From positions 1 through 30,915 of IMG/VR virus record IMGVR_UViG_3300047548_000922: a stretch of 30,915 nt of DNA; one strand, 5' to 3'. The DNA comes from a virus. The notes beneath the pieces are model-generated. The model was not told where the DNA came from. It did not search any database and was given only the letters and a program-made list of their open reading frames with translations. Of the stretch, positions 1 to 9,714 are shown piece by piece. The translations under genes were made by a program, and so were the position numbers. The stretch's first letter is position 1, and every line of letters starts with the position of its first letter.

Positions 1-326
1 CACACTACAATAAACTTATTTCACAGGCATACGAAGTTATTGATGACGCTACTACAGCAGCTAACCTAACTGCAAAAACAACAGCAATCAAGCTAGTGCT
101 AGACATTGAGTCACGTCGTATTGATATGCTACAAAAGGCTGGCCTTCTTGAAAACAAAGAGCTTGCAGAAGAAATGCTTGAAATTGAAAAACGACAAGAT
201 ATTCTTGTGGGTATCTTAAGAGACATTGCAACTGAGCATCCAGAAATTCGTGACAAGATCATGCGACGTTTATCAGAAGCATCGAAGGAACAGGAAGTGA
301 TCACAATTGTCCACGATGTTCAGTGA
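1..326 (+). CDS. 3' part of a helical protein upstream of the terminase (partial)
   Basis: The reading frame is open from the first complete codon (base 3) and stops at the TGA ending at 326, so the gene starts outside the window. A GTG at 96 is in frame, but clear coding runs upstream of it. The visible part is charged and helical, rich in Glu, Lys and Ile (for example EEMLEIEKRQDI). It lies directly before the large terminase subunit and overlaps it by 20 bp. By position it could be a small terminase subunit or a packaging accessory protein, but no DNA-binding motif is recognisable, so this is inference only. Confidence 0.6.
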   Translation, partial: HYNKLISQAYEVIDDATTAANLTAKTTAIKLVLDIESRRIDMLQKAGLLENKELAEEMLEIEKRQDILVGILRDIATEHPEIRDKIMRRLSEASKEQEVITIVHDVQ

Positions 327-2103
327 GTTCCTGGAGGTACTCAAAGATAATCCATTTGCTGAAATACCAGTAGATGCTAAAACATTTGTTGAAGGTGAAG
401 ATTACCTTGGACAGCCACCATTGTCAGAAGTTCAGTATGACGTTGTAGAGGCAATGAGTCAAATCTATAAGAAGGAAGATCTTATGGAATTGATGGGGGC
501 AGTTGAGGGGGCAGCATACTATAAAAAGTATACTAAGAATGAGGTTATTCTCCAGCTAGGTAAGGGTTCTGGTAAAGACTTTACGTCTACCGTAGCCTGT
601 GCCTATATAGTTTATAAATTACTTTGTCTTAAAGATCCTGCACGATACTTTGGCAAACCATCTGGGGATGCTATTGATATTATTAACGTTGCTATTAACG
701 CACAGCAAGCAAAGAACGTTTTCTTTAAGGGTTTTAAAACTAAGATTGAAAAGTCACCATGGTTTGCTGGTAAGTATTATGCCAAGGCTGACTCTATTGA
801 GTTTGATCATTCTATTACTGTTTATTCTGGACACTCTGAGCGAGAATCTCACGAGGGTCTGAACCTTATTTTAGCCGTGCTTGACGAGATTTCTGGTTTT
901 GCTTCTGAGGTGGGAACGGGTAACGAACAGGGTAAGACTGCTGATAACATTTACAAAGCATTCCGTGCTTCGGTAGACTCTCGCTTCCCAGACCTTGGAA
1001 AGGTGGCACTCCTATCCTTCCCCCGTTACCCTGGTGACTTTATTTCTCAAAGGTATGATGATGTAGTACTAGAAAAAGAAGTGGTAACAAAGACTCACAA
1101 GTTTATTATGAACGAAGACTTACCAGAAGACATGGAGGGAAATTCTCTAGAGATTACCTGGGATGAAGACACAATTCTTTCATACAAATATCCAGGGGTA
1201 TTTGCACTAAAGCGTCCAACGTGGGTAGTTAACCCTACTCGTAAGATTGATGACTTTAAGCTTGCATTTTATACAGACCTTGGCGATGCCATGCAACGTT
1301 TTGCCTGTGTACCTACATACATGTCAGATGCATTCTTTAAGCAGCGTGACAAGGTTCAAAACTGTATGACAATACGTAATCCATTAGACTCACATAGAAG
1401 GTTTGACGAAACGTTTGTTCCAGATCCAGACAAAAAATATTATGTCCATGCCGACCTTGCTCAGCTACACGATAAATGTGCAGTAGCAATTGCACACGTT
1501 GAGAAGTGGGTTAATATTCAGGTAGTTAAAGATTACCAACAGGTTGCACCTATTGTTGTTGTAGATGCAGTAGCATGGTGGGAACCAAAAGTAGAAGGCC
1601 CAGTCGATCTATCAGAGGTTAAGAACTGGATTCAAAACCTTCGTCGTATTGGATTTGATATTGGCATGGTTAGCTTTGACCGCTGGCAGTCATTTGATAT
1701 TCAGAATGAACTAAAACAGGTGGGCATGAGAACTGAGACTGTTTCCGTTGCCAAGAAGCACTATGAAGATATGGCAATGCTTGTTTATGAAGAGCGACTA
1801 GTAATGCCAGCTATCGATCTTTTATTTGAGGAACTAACAGAGCTTAAGATTGTTAAGCAAAACCGTGTTGATCACCCTCGTAAAAAATCTAAAGACCTTG
1901 CGGATGCTGTATGTGGTGCTATCTTTGGTGCCATTTCTCACACTCCTAAGATTTTAAATCAAGAGGTTGAGATTCATACCTTTAGAGATAGACCAAAGCC
2001 TAACAGAGAGTTGGGCACTGGCGACAACAACGTAATCGAATTCAAGTCCAAGCCAATGCCAGATGATGTAAAAGAATATCTGGATCGATTTGGTTTACTT
2101 TAG
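307..2103 (+). CDS. terL: Terminase large subunit (DNA packaging ATPase/nuclease)
   Basis: This motor protein pumps DNA into the prohead and cuts the concatemer. The 598 residues fit the family. An N-terminal ATPase has a Walker A-like P-loop GKGSGKD at about residues 85-91 and Walker B (LILAVLDE) at about 187-194. The C-terminal RNase H-fold nuclease has candidate metal-binding Asp residues at about D383 (VHADLAQ), D458 (VSFDRW) and D533 (KDLADAV). The P-loop is unusual, with Lys-Gly-Ser before GKD. The TTG at 307 lies nine bases after AGGAAG; the ATG at 316 is the alternative but is far from that ribosome site. Ribonucleotide reductase genes follow instead of the usual portal gene. Confidence 0.93.
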   Translation: MSTMFSEFLEVLKDNPFAEIPVDAKTFVEGEDYLGQPPLSEVQYDVVEAMSQIYKKEDLMELMGAVEGAAYYKKYTKNEVILQLGKGSGKDFTSTVACAYIVYKLLCLKDPARYFGKPSGDAIDIINVAINAQQAKNVFFKGFKTKIEKSPWFAGKYYAKADSIEFDHSITVYSGHSERESHEGLNLILAVLDEISGFASEVGTGNEQGKTADNIYKAFRASVDSRFPDLGKVALLSFPRYPGDFISQRYDDVVLEKEVVTKTHKFIMNEDLPEDMEGNSLEITWDEDTILSYKYPGVFALKRPTWVVNPTRKIDDFKLAFYTDLGDAMQRFACVPTYMSDAFFKQRDKVQNCMTIRNPLDSHRRFDETFVPDPDKKYYVHADLAQLHDKCAVAIAHVEKWVNIQVVKDYQQVAPIVVVDAVAWWEPKVEGPVDLSEVKNWIQNLRRIGFDIGMVSFDRWQSFDIQNELKQVGMRTETVSVAKKHYEDMAMLVYEERLVMPAIDLLFEELTELKIVKQNRVDHPRKKSKDLADAVCGAIFGAISHTPKILNQEVEIHTFRDRPKPNRELGTGDNNVIEFKSKPMPDDVKEYLDRFGLL

Positions 2104-2120
2104 AATTGGTGGTATACTAG

Positions 2121-2499
2121 ATGTCACTAGATATTATTTTCTATTCAAATCGTTCTGGTAATACTAGAAGATTTGTCGGAAAGTTGGGGTATGAAAGAGC
2201 ATTTCATGTCTCAGAAATTCCAGTAGCTACGAGGGAGTATGTATTATTTGTTCCTACATACGGTGGGGGAGACGAAGAATACGCTGTACCAAAAGCAGTA
2301 ACAACATTCCTGAGTATTAAGACCAATGCTGATTTGCTACGTGGTGTTGTAGGGTTTGGAAATAAAAACTTTGGCATCGATTATTGCAAAGCAGCTGTTA
2401 TAATTTCCCATGAATTTGGTGTGCCTATCATTGGGAGAGTAGAACTGTTCGGTACACCAGAAGATGTGGATAGAATCCAGGAAAGGTTAGGGAAACTAA

Positions 2500-2522
<23 letters not shown>
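2121..2522 (+). CDS. nrdI: NrdI flavodoxin-like protein
   Basis: NrdI is the small flavoprotein that supplies oxidant for building the di-manganese tyrosyl radical cofactor of NrdF. The 133-residue protein has the flavodoxin start with an FMN phosphate loop ([11 protein letters not shown], about residues 8-18), the loop VPTYGGGDE (about 44-52) and GFGNKNFG (about 78-85), all typical of NrdI. A weak ribosome site GGTGG lies eight bases before the ATG. The gene overlaps nrdE by 23 bp, and the order I-E-F is the usual class Ib operon order. Identification is strong from motifs and neighbours. Confidence 0.92.
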
Positions 2523-5580
<3,058 letters not shown>

Positions 5581-5581
<1 letters not shown>

Positions 5582-5742
5582 TGGAGTTCGGTGAATGGGT
5601 AAAAGTCGGTATCGACAATGGATGGGTAAGTGAACCTTTTTGCTACACCCACGATGGCGATGCCTACATGACAGCAGAAGAAGAAGCTGAGTGGGAAGAG
5701 GGCGGAGATCCTTGCTGCCCAGTTCTAAAAATTCTTCAATAA
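5581..5742 (+). CDS. Small acidic protein (53 aa) at end of the nrd operon
   Basis: The ATG overlaps the last base of the nrdF stop, so it is probably translated by re-initiation. The product is acidic with a poly-Glu stretch (TAEEEAEWEEGG) and ends with a Cys pair (DPCCPVLK). Other features are IDNGWVSEPFC near the N-terminus and a third cysteine at about residue 21. Similar short proteins with a GWVS...FC...H-D pattern are known from actinophages, but I cannot assign a function. The consensus promoter for the tRNA block begins five bases after its stop. Confidence 0.75.
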
Positions 5743-5746
5743 GCTG

Positions 5747-5775
5747 TTGACAAAACATTTTGTCTTGTGTATACT
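5747..5775 (+). promoter_or_regulatory. Consensus promoter of the tRNA block, with palindrome over the -35 box
   Basis: TTGACA (5747-5752) and TATACT (5770-5775) are separated by exactly 17 bases, close to the vegetative sigma consensus. It sits 20 bases before tRNA-Asn. A perfect inverted repeat, GACAAAA-CA-TTTTGTC at 5749-5764, overlaps the -35 box and could be an operator. Confidence 0.85.
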
Positions 5776-5794
5776 TGATATATAAGCAAAATGA

Positions 5795-5867
5795 TGGGGT
5801 ATAGCTCAATCGGCAGAGCAGAGAGCTGTTAACTCTAAGGTTCCTGGTTCGAGTCCAGGTACCCCAG
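5795..5867 (+). tRNA. tRNA-Asn (GTT)
   Basis: A full cloverleaf is visible: acceptor TGGGGTA/TACCCCA, D-arm GCTC/GAGC, anticodon loop CTGTTAA with GTT at 5828-5830, and T-loop TTCGAGT. The discriminator is G and CCA is not encoded. It is the first gene after the promoter at 5747. Confidence 0.93.
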
Positions 5868-5895
5868 CTCATACAATTACACAGAGAAAATAAGT

Positions 5896-5968
5896 GGGGA
5901 TATCGTACAGAGGCCTAGTACCTCAGTCTTCCAAACTGATGACGGGAGTTCAAATCTCCCTATCCCCT
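5896..5968 (+). tRNA. tRNA-Gly (TCC)
   Basis: The acceptor stem is GGGGATA/TATCCCC. The anticodon stem TCAGT/ACTGA encloses loop CTTCCAA, giving anticodon TCC. The T-arm is GGGAG-TTCAAAT-CTCCC. CCA is encoded directly after the discriminator (5969-5971). Confidence 0.92.
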
Positions 5969-5972
5969 CCAA

Positions 5973-6046
5973 GGCCCTTTAGCTCAGTTGGTTAGAGCGT
6001 TGCCCTGTCACGGCAAAGGTCGCCAGTTCAAGTCTGGTAAGGGTCG
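5973..6046 (+). tRNA. tRNA-Asp (GTC)
   Basis: The acceptor is GGCCCTT/AAGGGTC (one G-T pair). The D-arm is GCTC/GAGC, and the anticodon stem TTGCC/GGCAA has loop CTGTCAC, giving GTC. The T-arm has loop TTCAAGT. It starts one base after the encoded CCA of tRNA-Gly. Confidence 0.92.
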
Positions 6047-6235
6047 CAAACAGTTCCTCGACGGGGGAGCTGGAGTATGGCAGAATCAAGCCTTGTGCCA
6101 ACAAGGGGCGAGTAATGCACGGGTGGGGACTAGCGTCCTATAGCTTAGCGGCTTAAACACTTGGTCGGACTAAAGCGGATCTTACTAAGATTTGTTGGCT
6201 TATCCGTGGTGGTAAAAGGCAATCCACCTACTCAC
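6047..6235 (+). other. Unassigned structured stretch inside the tRNA block
   Basis: About 190 bases lie between tRNA-Asp and the terminator. No complete cloverleaf and no T-loop sequence was found. Short hairpins are visible: CCTTG/CAAGG (6091-6106), GGAC-TAGC-GTCC (6126-6137), ATCTT/AAGAT (6179-6191) and GGTGG/CCACC (6208-6228). The stretch from about 6136, GTCCTATAGCTTAGCGG, resembles the 5' third of a tRNA (acceptor plus D-arm), but no partner acceptor follows. Two tiny overlapping ORFs also lie here: ATG 6077 to TAA 6115 (12 residues), preceded by GGGGGAG, and ATG 6115 to TAA 6156 (13 residues), joined as TAATG. It could be a decayed tRNA, a small RNA or a leader with attenuation. Confidence 0.4.
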
Positions 6236-6265
6236 ATCCCCTAGGGTTTTTCTCTAGGGGATTTT
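6236..6265 (+). terminator. Intrinsic terminator within the tRNA block
   Basis: A perfect 9-bp inverted repeat, ATCCCCTAG and CTAGGGGAT, surrounds a 9-base T-rich loop and is followed by TTT. It would stop transcripts reading from tRNA-Asp and the structured stretch. tRNA-Thr begins immediately after, so readthrough or separate transcription must supply the last three tRNAs. Confidence 0.8.
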
Positions 6266-6339
6266 GCCTCCTTAGCTCAGTTGGCCAGAGCAACGCACTT
6301 GTAATGCGTAGGTCATCGGTTCGAATCCGATAGGAGGCT
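6266..6339 (+). tRNA. tRNA-Thr (TGT)
   Basis: The acceptor is GCCTCCT/AGGAGGC. The anticodon stem ACGCA/TGCGT has loop CTTGTAA, giving TGT. The T-arm carries TTCGAAT. The discriminator is T and no CCA is encoded. Confidence 0.93.
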
Positions 6340-6340
6340 C

Positions 6341-6412
6341 GTTGGCCGTAGTTTAATGGTAGAACAATAGATTGTGGATCTATGAATGGGGGTTCGATTC
6401 CCCTCGGTCACC
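6341..6412 (+). tRNA. tRNA-His (GTG) with encoded G-1
   Basis: The anticodon stem ATAGA/TCTAT has loop TTGTGGA, giving GTG. The T-arm is GGGGG-TTCGATT-CCCCT. The histidine-specific extra G is at 6341 and pairs with C73 at 6412, followed by encoded CCA (6413-6415). The first acceptor pair (T6342 with C6411) is a mismatch, and one G-T pair occurs further in. Confidence 0.88.
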
Positions 6413-6416
6413 CCAA

Positions 6417-6489
6417 GGTCCTGTAGAGTAGCGGTTATCTCGTTTGCCTCTCACGCAAAAGATCACGGGTTCGAATCCCGTCAGGATCA
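6417..6489 (+). tRNA. tRNA-Glu (CTC)
   Basis: The acceptor is GGTCCTG/CAGGATC. The anticodon stem TTTGC/GCAAA has loop CTCTCAC, giving CTC. The T-arm is CGGG-TTCGAAT-CCCG. It starts one base after the tRNA-His CCA. Confidence 0.92.
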
Positions 6490-6503
6490 CAGAAAGGGGC
6501 GGT

Positions 6504-6683
6504 ATGCCAATCTATGAATACAAATGTATCGAATGTGATACAAAACAAACACTTATAAAGTCGGCAGAAGATCGAGATAATGATCTACCACCATGCAAGA
6601 CTTGCAATTCTTCAATAAAGCGTGTATACTCGAATGTAGGAGTCAGTTTCAAGGGAACTGGCTTTTATACTACCGACAAATAG
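6504..6683 (+). CDS. FmdB-like zinc-ribbon protein (59 aa)
   Basis: The protein begins MPIYEYKCIEC, the hallmark start of the FmdB/zinc-ribbon family, and has a second CxxC (PPCKTC). Cys8, Cys11, Cys31 and Cys34 make a four-cysteine zinc site. The ATG at 6504 is preceded by AAAGGGGCGG; a longer frame would run back into tRNA-Glu and is not credible. The C-terminus GTGFYTTDK is typical of the family. FmdB proteins are proposed regulators, but the role in phages is not established. Confidence 0.85.
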   Translation: MPIYEYKCIECDTKQTLIKSAEDRDNDLPPCKTCNSSIKRVYSNVGVSFKGTGFYTTDK

Positions 6684-6695
6684 AAAGGCTGTGAG

Positions 6696-6953
6696 ATGAC
6701 AGCAGTGGCAGAAAAGACAGAAGAAATTAAAAAGGAACGAGTTCTTACGCTAAGTGATCGTTGCGATGCTCACCAATGTGGTGCTGCAGCCTATGTAGAG
6801 GTTACTGGTGTCACTGGAAACCTGTTCTTTTGTGGTCATCACTTTAATAAAATTGTTAATGATCCTGTTGCCAAGGAAAAATTAATAGCTTTTGCATATG
6901 AAATTCTTGATGAACGAGAATTTCTTGAAGAAAACCGCCTCAAAGAAGACTAG
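6696..6953 (+). CDS. Small zinc-finger protein, DUF7455-like (85 aa)
   Basis: A charged N-terminus of about 15 residues leads into SDRCDAHQCGAAAYVEV and LFFCGHHFNK, giving Cys23, Cys28, Cys46 and two His residues as likely zinc ligands. This arrangement matches the DUF7455 proteins common in actinobacteria and their phages. The C-terminal third is an acidic helix. It follows the FmdB-like gene by 12 bases with AGAAAGGCTG as ribosome site. The molecular role is unknown. Confidence 0.75.
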   Translation: MTAVAEKTEEIKKERVLTLSDRCDAHQCGAAAYVEVTGVTGNLFFCGHHFNKIVNDPVAKEKLIAFAYEILDEREFLEENRLKED

Positions 6954-6981
6954 ACAGAGTATAATAAAATAAGAGGTTATT

Positions 6982-7398
6982 ATGGAATACCTAATTGGTG
7001 CTTTAGTGACTATACTTATCGTTATAGTAGTGGGTAGGTTGCTTCGTAGAAACATGCAAGAAACAGCAGATCTAAGAATTAGGTATAGCCAAAGCCACAT
7101 TTATAATTTGCTAGCACCTTTTATACCATCCAATCACGAGATGGCCACTGTAAAGCCATCACAGGGATTAAACCATTACAACAGCATGTACGTTCGTACT
7201 GTTATATTTGAGAATAAAGCTTATTGGATTAAAGAAAAAATTTTCTTTGTCGCTGATCTTGTTGATGGACAGATTGACTTAGCAAGCCAGAGAAGGGTTG
7301 ACACACTGTCTATGGATAAGGTACAATTAGATAAGATAATGTTTATTGTGGACAAGCTAACGGAAGGCAAAGACAATGATAGTGGGTATCCAAGGTAG
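6982..7398 (+). CDS. Membrane-anchored protein of unknown function (138 aa)
   Basis: One N-terminal membrane helix (about residues 4-21, LIGALVTILIVIVVGRLL) is followed by RR and a soluble domain of about 115 residues, so it is probably anchored with the C-terminus inside. A TATAAT at 6959-6964 and AAGAGG at 6971-6976 precede the ATG, suggesting its own promoter with a short leader. It overlaps the next gene by 23 bp. I do not recognise the soluble domain. Confidence 0.7.
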   Translation: MEYLIGALVTILIVIVVGRLLRRNMQETADLRIRYSQSHIYNLLAPFIPSNHEMATVKPSQGLNHYNSMYVRTVIFENKAYWIKEKIFFVADLVDGQIDLASQRRVDTLSMDKVQLDKIMFIVDKLTEGKDNDSGYPR

Positions 7399-7729
7399 TC
7401 GTAATTTTACTGACTACACCATCTACCTTCGAGCAATGGGCACAGCTCTTTCAATGCTTGATGGAGAAGATCCTGAATTTACAATAATGACTGCAGGGCC
7501 AGTTAAGATTAACGATATGGCCATGGAGTTTATCAACATTTCTGAACGCAGCCTAAAGGCTCGCGGTATTAAAACAAAAGTAGTTAAGGTTCCACCATCA
7601 TGGTTTAAAAAGAATATGCATGATGTTGATTACTTTATTTACTTTTGCTTACCGAAAGAATCGCTTTCAGAAATTGTAAGAGAAGCCGAAGATAAAGATA
7701 TAGAGGTAGGTATTTACAGATATGCTTAG
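7376..7729 (+). CDS. SLOG/DUF2493-like nucleotide-binding protein (117 aa)
   Basis: The start MIVGIQGSRNFTDY matches the phosphate-binding loop of DUF2493 (YspA-like) SLOG proteins, which usually read GSR-x-F/W-x-D. The region around ILTAGP in relatives corresponds to IMTAGPVKIND here (about residues 37-47). SLOG proteins bind or cleave nucleotide-derived ligands. The exact ligand cannot be told from the sequence. It overlaps both neighbours and is probably co-translated with them, next to a nucleotide deaminase. Confidence 0.65.
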   Translation: MIVGIQGSRNFTDYTIYLRAMGTALSMLDGEDPEFTIMTAGPVKINDMAMEFINISERSLKARGIKTKVVKVPPSWFKKNMHDVDYFIYFCLPKESLSEIVREAEDKDIEVGIYRYA

Positions 7730-8078
7730 TAGAAGCGAAAAATCGTTTCTGTCTGTAGCAAGATATCTAGCAACAAAGTCTGAGTCTAGACGGAAACATG
7801 GGGCTATCGTTGTTAAGTCTGGGAGAGTTTTGGGTACTGGATTTAACAAAGATACAAATAACCCAATCATAATGTCACCAGAGCATATTAAAACCAATTG
7901 CTCGCGTCATGCTGAAATAGAGGCAATACGAGATGCAAACTGGAATGTTAGGGGTGCAGTCCTGTATGTTGCAAGAGTCAACAATCAGGGTGTGGATCGA
8001 AATAGCAAGCCTTGCGATAGATGCCAGGTAGTTATTGAAGAAACACAAATTAAAAAAGTAATATACACAGAGAGCTAA
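7722..8078 (+). CDS. Cytidine/deoxycytidylate deaminase family enzyme (118 aa)
   Basis: The zinc-dependent deaminase signature is complete: His63-Ala-Glu65 (RHAEIEAI) and Pro97-Cys98-x2-Cys101 (KPCDRC), with KHGAIVVKSG earlier forming the substrate pocket strand. In a phage with class Ib RNR and ThyX, deamination of dCMP to dUMP to feed dTMP synthesis is the likely job; cytidine or another base as substrate is also possible. At 118 residues it is shorter than typical dCMP deaminases and lacks an obvious allosteric region. It overlaps the SLOG-like gene by 8 bp. Confidence 0.82.
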   Translation: MLSRSEKSFLSVARYLATKSESRRKHGAIVVKSGRVLGTGFNKDTNNPIIMSPEHIKTNCSRHAEIEAIRDANWNVRGAVLYVARVNNQGVDRNSKPCDRCQVVIEETQIKKVIYTES

Positions 8079-8082
8079 GAAA

Positions 8083-8292
8083 ATGCATATTACATCTTTA
8101 GAAACAATGGAACAAATTGTAGAGAACAACGACTCACTTCGGTGGGATGGTTGGACTGTTGTTAGTTCTAAGCCGACACCAACAGCTTGGACAAAGCCTA
8201 ATGGTGCCTATTCAAATGGTCAGTGGTATCTAGAAAATCGATACGTACCAGATGAAAAAGGATGGAATATACCAAACAAGTTTGTGAGGTAA
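8083..8292 (+). CDS. Hypothetical protein (69 aa)
   Basis: A small soluble protein rich in Trp, with DGWTVVSSKPTPTAWTKPNGAY in segments around residues 22-44 and a C-terminal GWNIPNKFVR. No motif points to a function. It starts four bases after the deaminase stop, and its stop lies two bases before the WhiB start, so it belongs to the same operon. Confidence 0.65.
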   Translation: MHITSLETMEQIVENNDSLRWDGWTVVSSKPTPTAWTKPNGAYSNGQWYLENRYVPDEKGWNIPNKFVR

Positions 8293-8294
8293 TC

Positions 8295-8579
8295 ATGAAT
8301 AAGAACGAGTGGAAAGACTCAGGATCTTGCAGAGATTACGATACAAATCTTTTCTTTGATAAATATGAAGAGGATGAAAACTTACGACCAGCGATAGATA
8401 AACTGTGCTCGGATTGTCCTATGGCTAAGCATTGCTTTGCTGTAGCAGTATCTCAGAAAGAATGGGGAGTCTGGGGAGGAGTTTATTTTGAAAACGGTAA
8501 GATTTCAAGAGAATTCAATAAGCATAAGAATAAAGAGGACTGGGCAAAAACCTGGTCTTACTTAACAATGGATAGTTAA
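8295..8579 (+). CDS. whiB: WhiB-family iron-sulfur transcription regulator
   Basis: The four cluster cysteines of the WhiB family are present: Cys12, Cys38, Cys41 and Cys47, with C-x2-C-x5-C spacing, followed by the turn WGVWGGVYF (about residues 57-65) and a charged C-terminus with basic residues for DNA binding. WhiB proteins hold a 4Fe-4S cluster and bind the host sigma factor; they occur only in actinobacteria and their phages. The ATG at 8295 follows GAGG. An in-frame ATG at 8262 would add 11 residues inside the preceding gene and is less likely. In mycobacteriophage a WhiB homologue (TM4 WhiBTM4) blocks host WhiB2. Confidence 0.93.
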   Translation: MNKNEWKDSGSCRDYDTNLFFDKYEEDENLRPAIDKLCSDCPMAKHCFAVAVSQKEWGVWGGVYFENGKISREFNKHKNKEDWAKTWSYLTMDS

Positions 8580-8581
8580 TT

Positions 8582-8797
8582 ATGGAAATATGGTCTTGGA
8601 TATTGGCAGCAATTGGTGTCAGCGGCATCTTTTTTGTTGGTCAAAAAACCATTTGGGGATGGCTCGTGCTACTCTCTAATGAGTTTTTATGGACAATATA
8701 TGCTATCGTAACACAACAATATGGTTTTATATTTTCAGCAATAGCATATGCTGTCGTATATATTAGATCATTTTTACATTGGAAGAAGGACACATAA
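8582..8797 (+). CDS. PnuC/SemiSWEET-like mini membrane protein (71 aa)
   Basis: Three hydrophobic helices (about residues 4-21, 25-44 and 47-65) and the motif WxxYAIVTQQYGFIFSAIAY resemble the conserved half of PnuC nicotinamide-riboside/NMN transporters. Full PnuC is about three times longer, so a single three-helix unit would have to work as an oligomer, as SemiSWEETs do. Transport of an NAD precursor is a family-based guess. A clear paralogue lies at 22537-22815. The stop overlaps the next ATG as TAATG. Confidence 0.7.
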   Translation: MEIWSWILAAIGVSGIFFVGQKTIWGWLVLLSNEFLWTIYAIVTQQYGFIFSAIAYAVVYIRSFLHWKKDT

Positions 8798-9039
8798 TGT
8801 ATACAGAATCAATGGCAAGAGCATTTCATTCTGTTTCTCATTTTGCACCAAGAAATTTTAGCTTGGCTGTTATTGATAACGACCACTTTATTACTCTGCG
8901 TGCTGGTGAAAAAGAGTTTATGTCTCTGAATTATGAGGATAAGCTACAGGCAATTCAGTACATGGTACTGGCTAAGAAAGCTCTAGAAGATCAGGGAGCA
9001 ATCGTACTACTAGTTCGTGAAGGTGGTGAAGAGCAATGA
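8797..9039 (+). CDS. Hypothetical protein (80 aa)
   Basis: The ATG at 8797 shares a base with the stop of the PnuC-like gene and is preceded by GAAGAAGGA, so it is chosen over the earlier in-frame ATG at 8779. The protein is mixed alpha/beta (FSLAVIDNDHFITLRAGEKE) with a C-terminal helix and strand. No domain is recognised. It overlaps the following gene by four bases (ATGA). Confidence 0.68.
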   Translation: MYTESMARAFHSVSHFAPRNFSLAVIDNDHFITLRAGEKEFMSLNYEDKLQAIQYMVLAKKALEDQGAIVLLVREGGEEQ

Positions 9040-9437
9040 ATGTTGCAGAATTAATTCTTTATATTGGATACTCTGTTGTTCTACTTCTACTGCTTGTTCT
9101 TAATCTTAATGCAGGCCTCAAGTATCGTAAACTATTTAAGCAGAATTCTCAGCTTACGGTAGACAATATTGCATTGATGAAACAGCTTTACGACCTGATG
9201 GAAATCAAAGACTCAAAGACAATTGAAGAGACCGATGGGTTTTTAAAGTTTGTCTCAGAGTCTCGTGACTGGGCATTTCAGTATATTGAAGATGTTCAAC
9301 GAGCCATCACAGAATATCGGGAAATAGCAGACACTGTTCCCGTTAATAAGGAAATGACAATTGAACAAGCTACAAAATTGTCAGAAGCTTATGATAAACT
9401 AGTTTCATACCTACCAAAGGAGGAATCAAATGTTTGA
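9036..9437 (+). CDS. Single-pass membrane protein with helical domain (133 aa)
   Basis: An N-terminal membrane helix (about residues 5-24, with VVLLLLLVLNL) is followed by KYRK and a largely helical, charged domain with coiled-coil character (residues about 35-130). It could be an inner-membrane-anchored accessory protein. No signal cleavage site or catalytic motif is evident. It overlaps the genes on both sides by four to eight bases. Confidence 0.68.
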   Translation: MNVAELILYIGYSVVLLLLLVLNLNAGLKYRKLFKQNSQLTVDNIALMKQLYDLMEIKDSKTIEETDGFLKFVSESRDWAFQYIEDVQRAITEYREIADTVPVNKEMTIEQATKLSEAYDKLVSYLPKEESNV

Positions 9438-9636
9438 GTTTGATAGAGCAAAAATGCCACAGGTCATTAAAAATGAACCAGTTACCACAGAAGATGGAAT
9501 AACACACATCACATACACTTCTGGGCCATGGCACTTTAATATTGGACACCCAGGCGATCTAGACCAAGATCATGCGGAAGCTACTATTTATGCTTTTGCA
9601 GCTTGGCTAGAGTTTTTACAAGAAAACAATTTGTAG
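9430..9636 (+). CDS. Hypothetical acidic protein (68 aa)
   Basis: A strong ribosome site AAAGGAGG lies directly upstream, inside the previous gene. The product has ITYTSGPWHFNIGHPGDLDQDHAEAT in the centre and a hydrophobic helix near the end (IYAFAAWLEFL). No known domain is recognised. It is the last gene of the rightward operon before the stem-loop at 9652 and the Dps promoter. Confidence 0.65.
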   Translation: MFEFDRAKMPQVIKNEPVTTEDGITHITYTSGPWHFNIGHPGDLDQDHAEATIYAFAAWLEFLQENNL

Positions 9637-9651
9637 TAAGTAGATCGAAGT

Positions 9652-9675
9652 CCTGAGCAAGACGTAAAACTGCTC
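9652..9675 (+). repeat. Copy 1 of the recurrent CCT-GAGCA/TGCTC stem-loop
   Basis: CCT is followed by GAGCA, five bases (AGACG), TAAAAC and TGCTC. GAGCA pairs with TGCTC. Four other copies lie at 26637, 27833, 28627 and 29156 on the other strand. Here it is followed by TTTAAT, so it could act as a weak terminator after the operon ending at 9636. Confidence 0.75.
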
Positions 9676-9699
9676 TTTAATCATTCAATAAAGAGGTTA

Positions 9700-9708
9700 T
9701 GGTATAAT
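9700..9708 (+). promoter_or_regulatory. Extended -10 promoter of the Dps gene (leaderless)
   Basis: TGG-TATAAT, with no good -35 box, is an extended -10 promoter. TATAAT ends exactly six bases before the ATG at 9715, so transcription should start on or next to the start codon. There is no ribosome site. Confidence 0.75.
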
Positions 9709-9714
9709 AAAATT

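Noticed and set aside
6136-6240. Type II tRNA (Leu/Ser) in the structured stretch
   Set aside because: A D-arm-like start is present but there is no T-loop and the acceptor halves do not pair, so it is not called as a tRNA.
6444-6503. N-terminal extension of the FmdB-like gene
   Set aside because: It would start inside tRNA-Glu; the ATG at 6504 has a ribosome site and the family's standard MPIYEYKC start.
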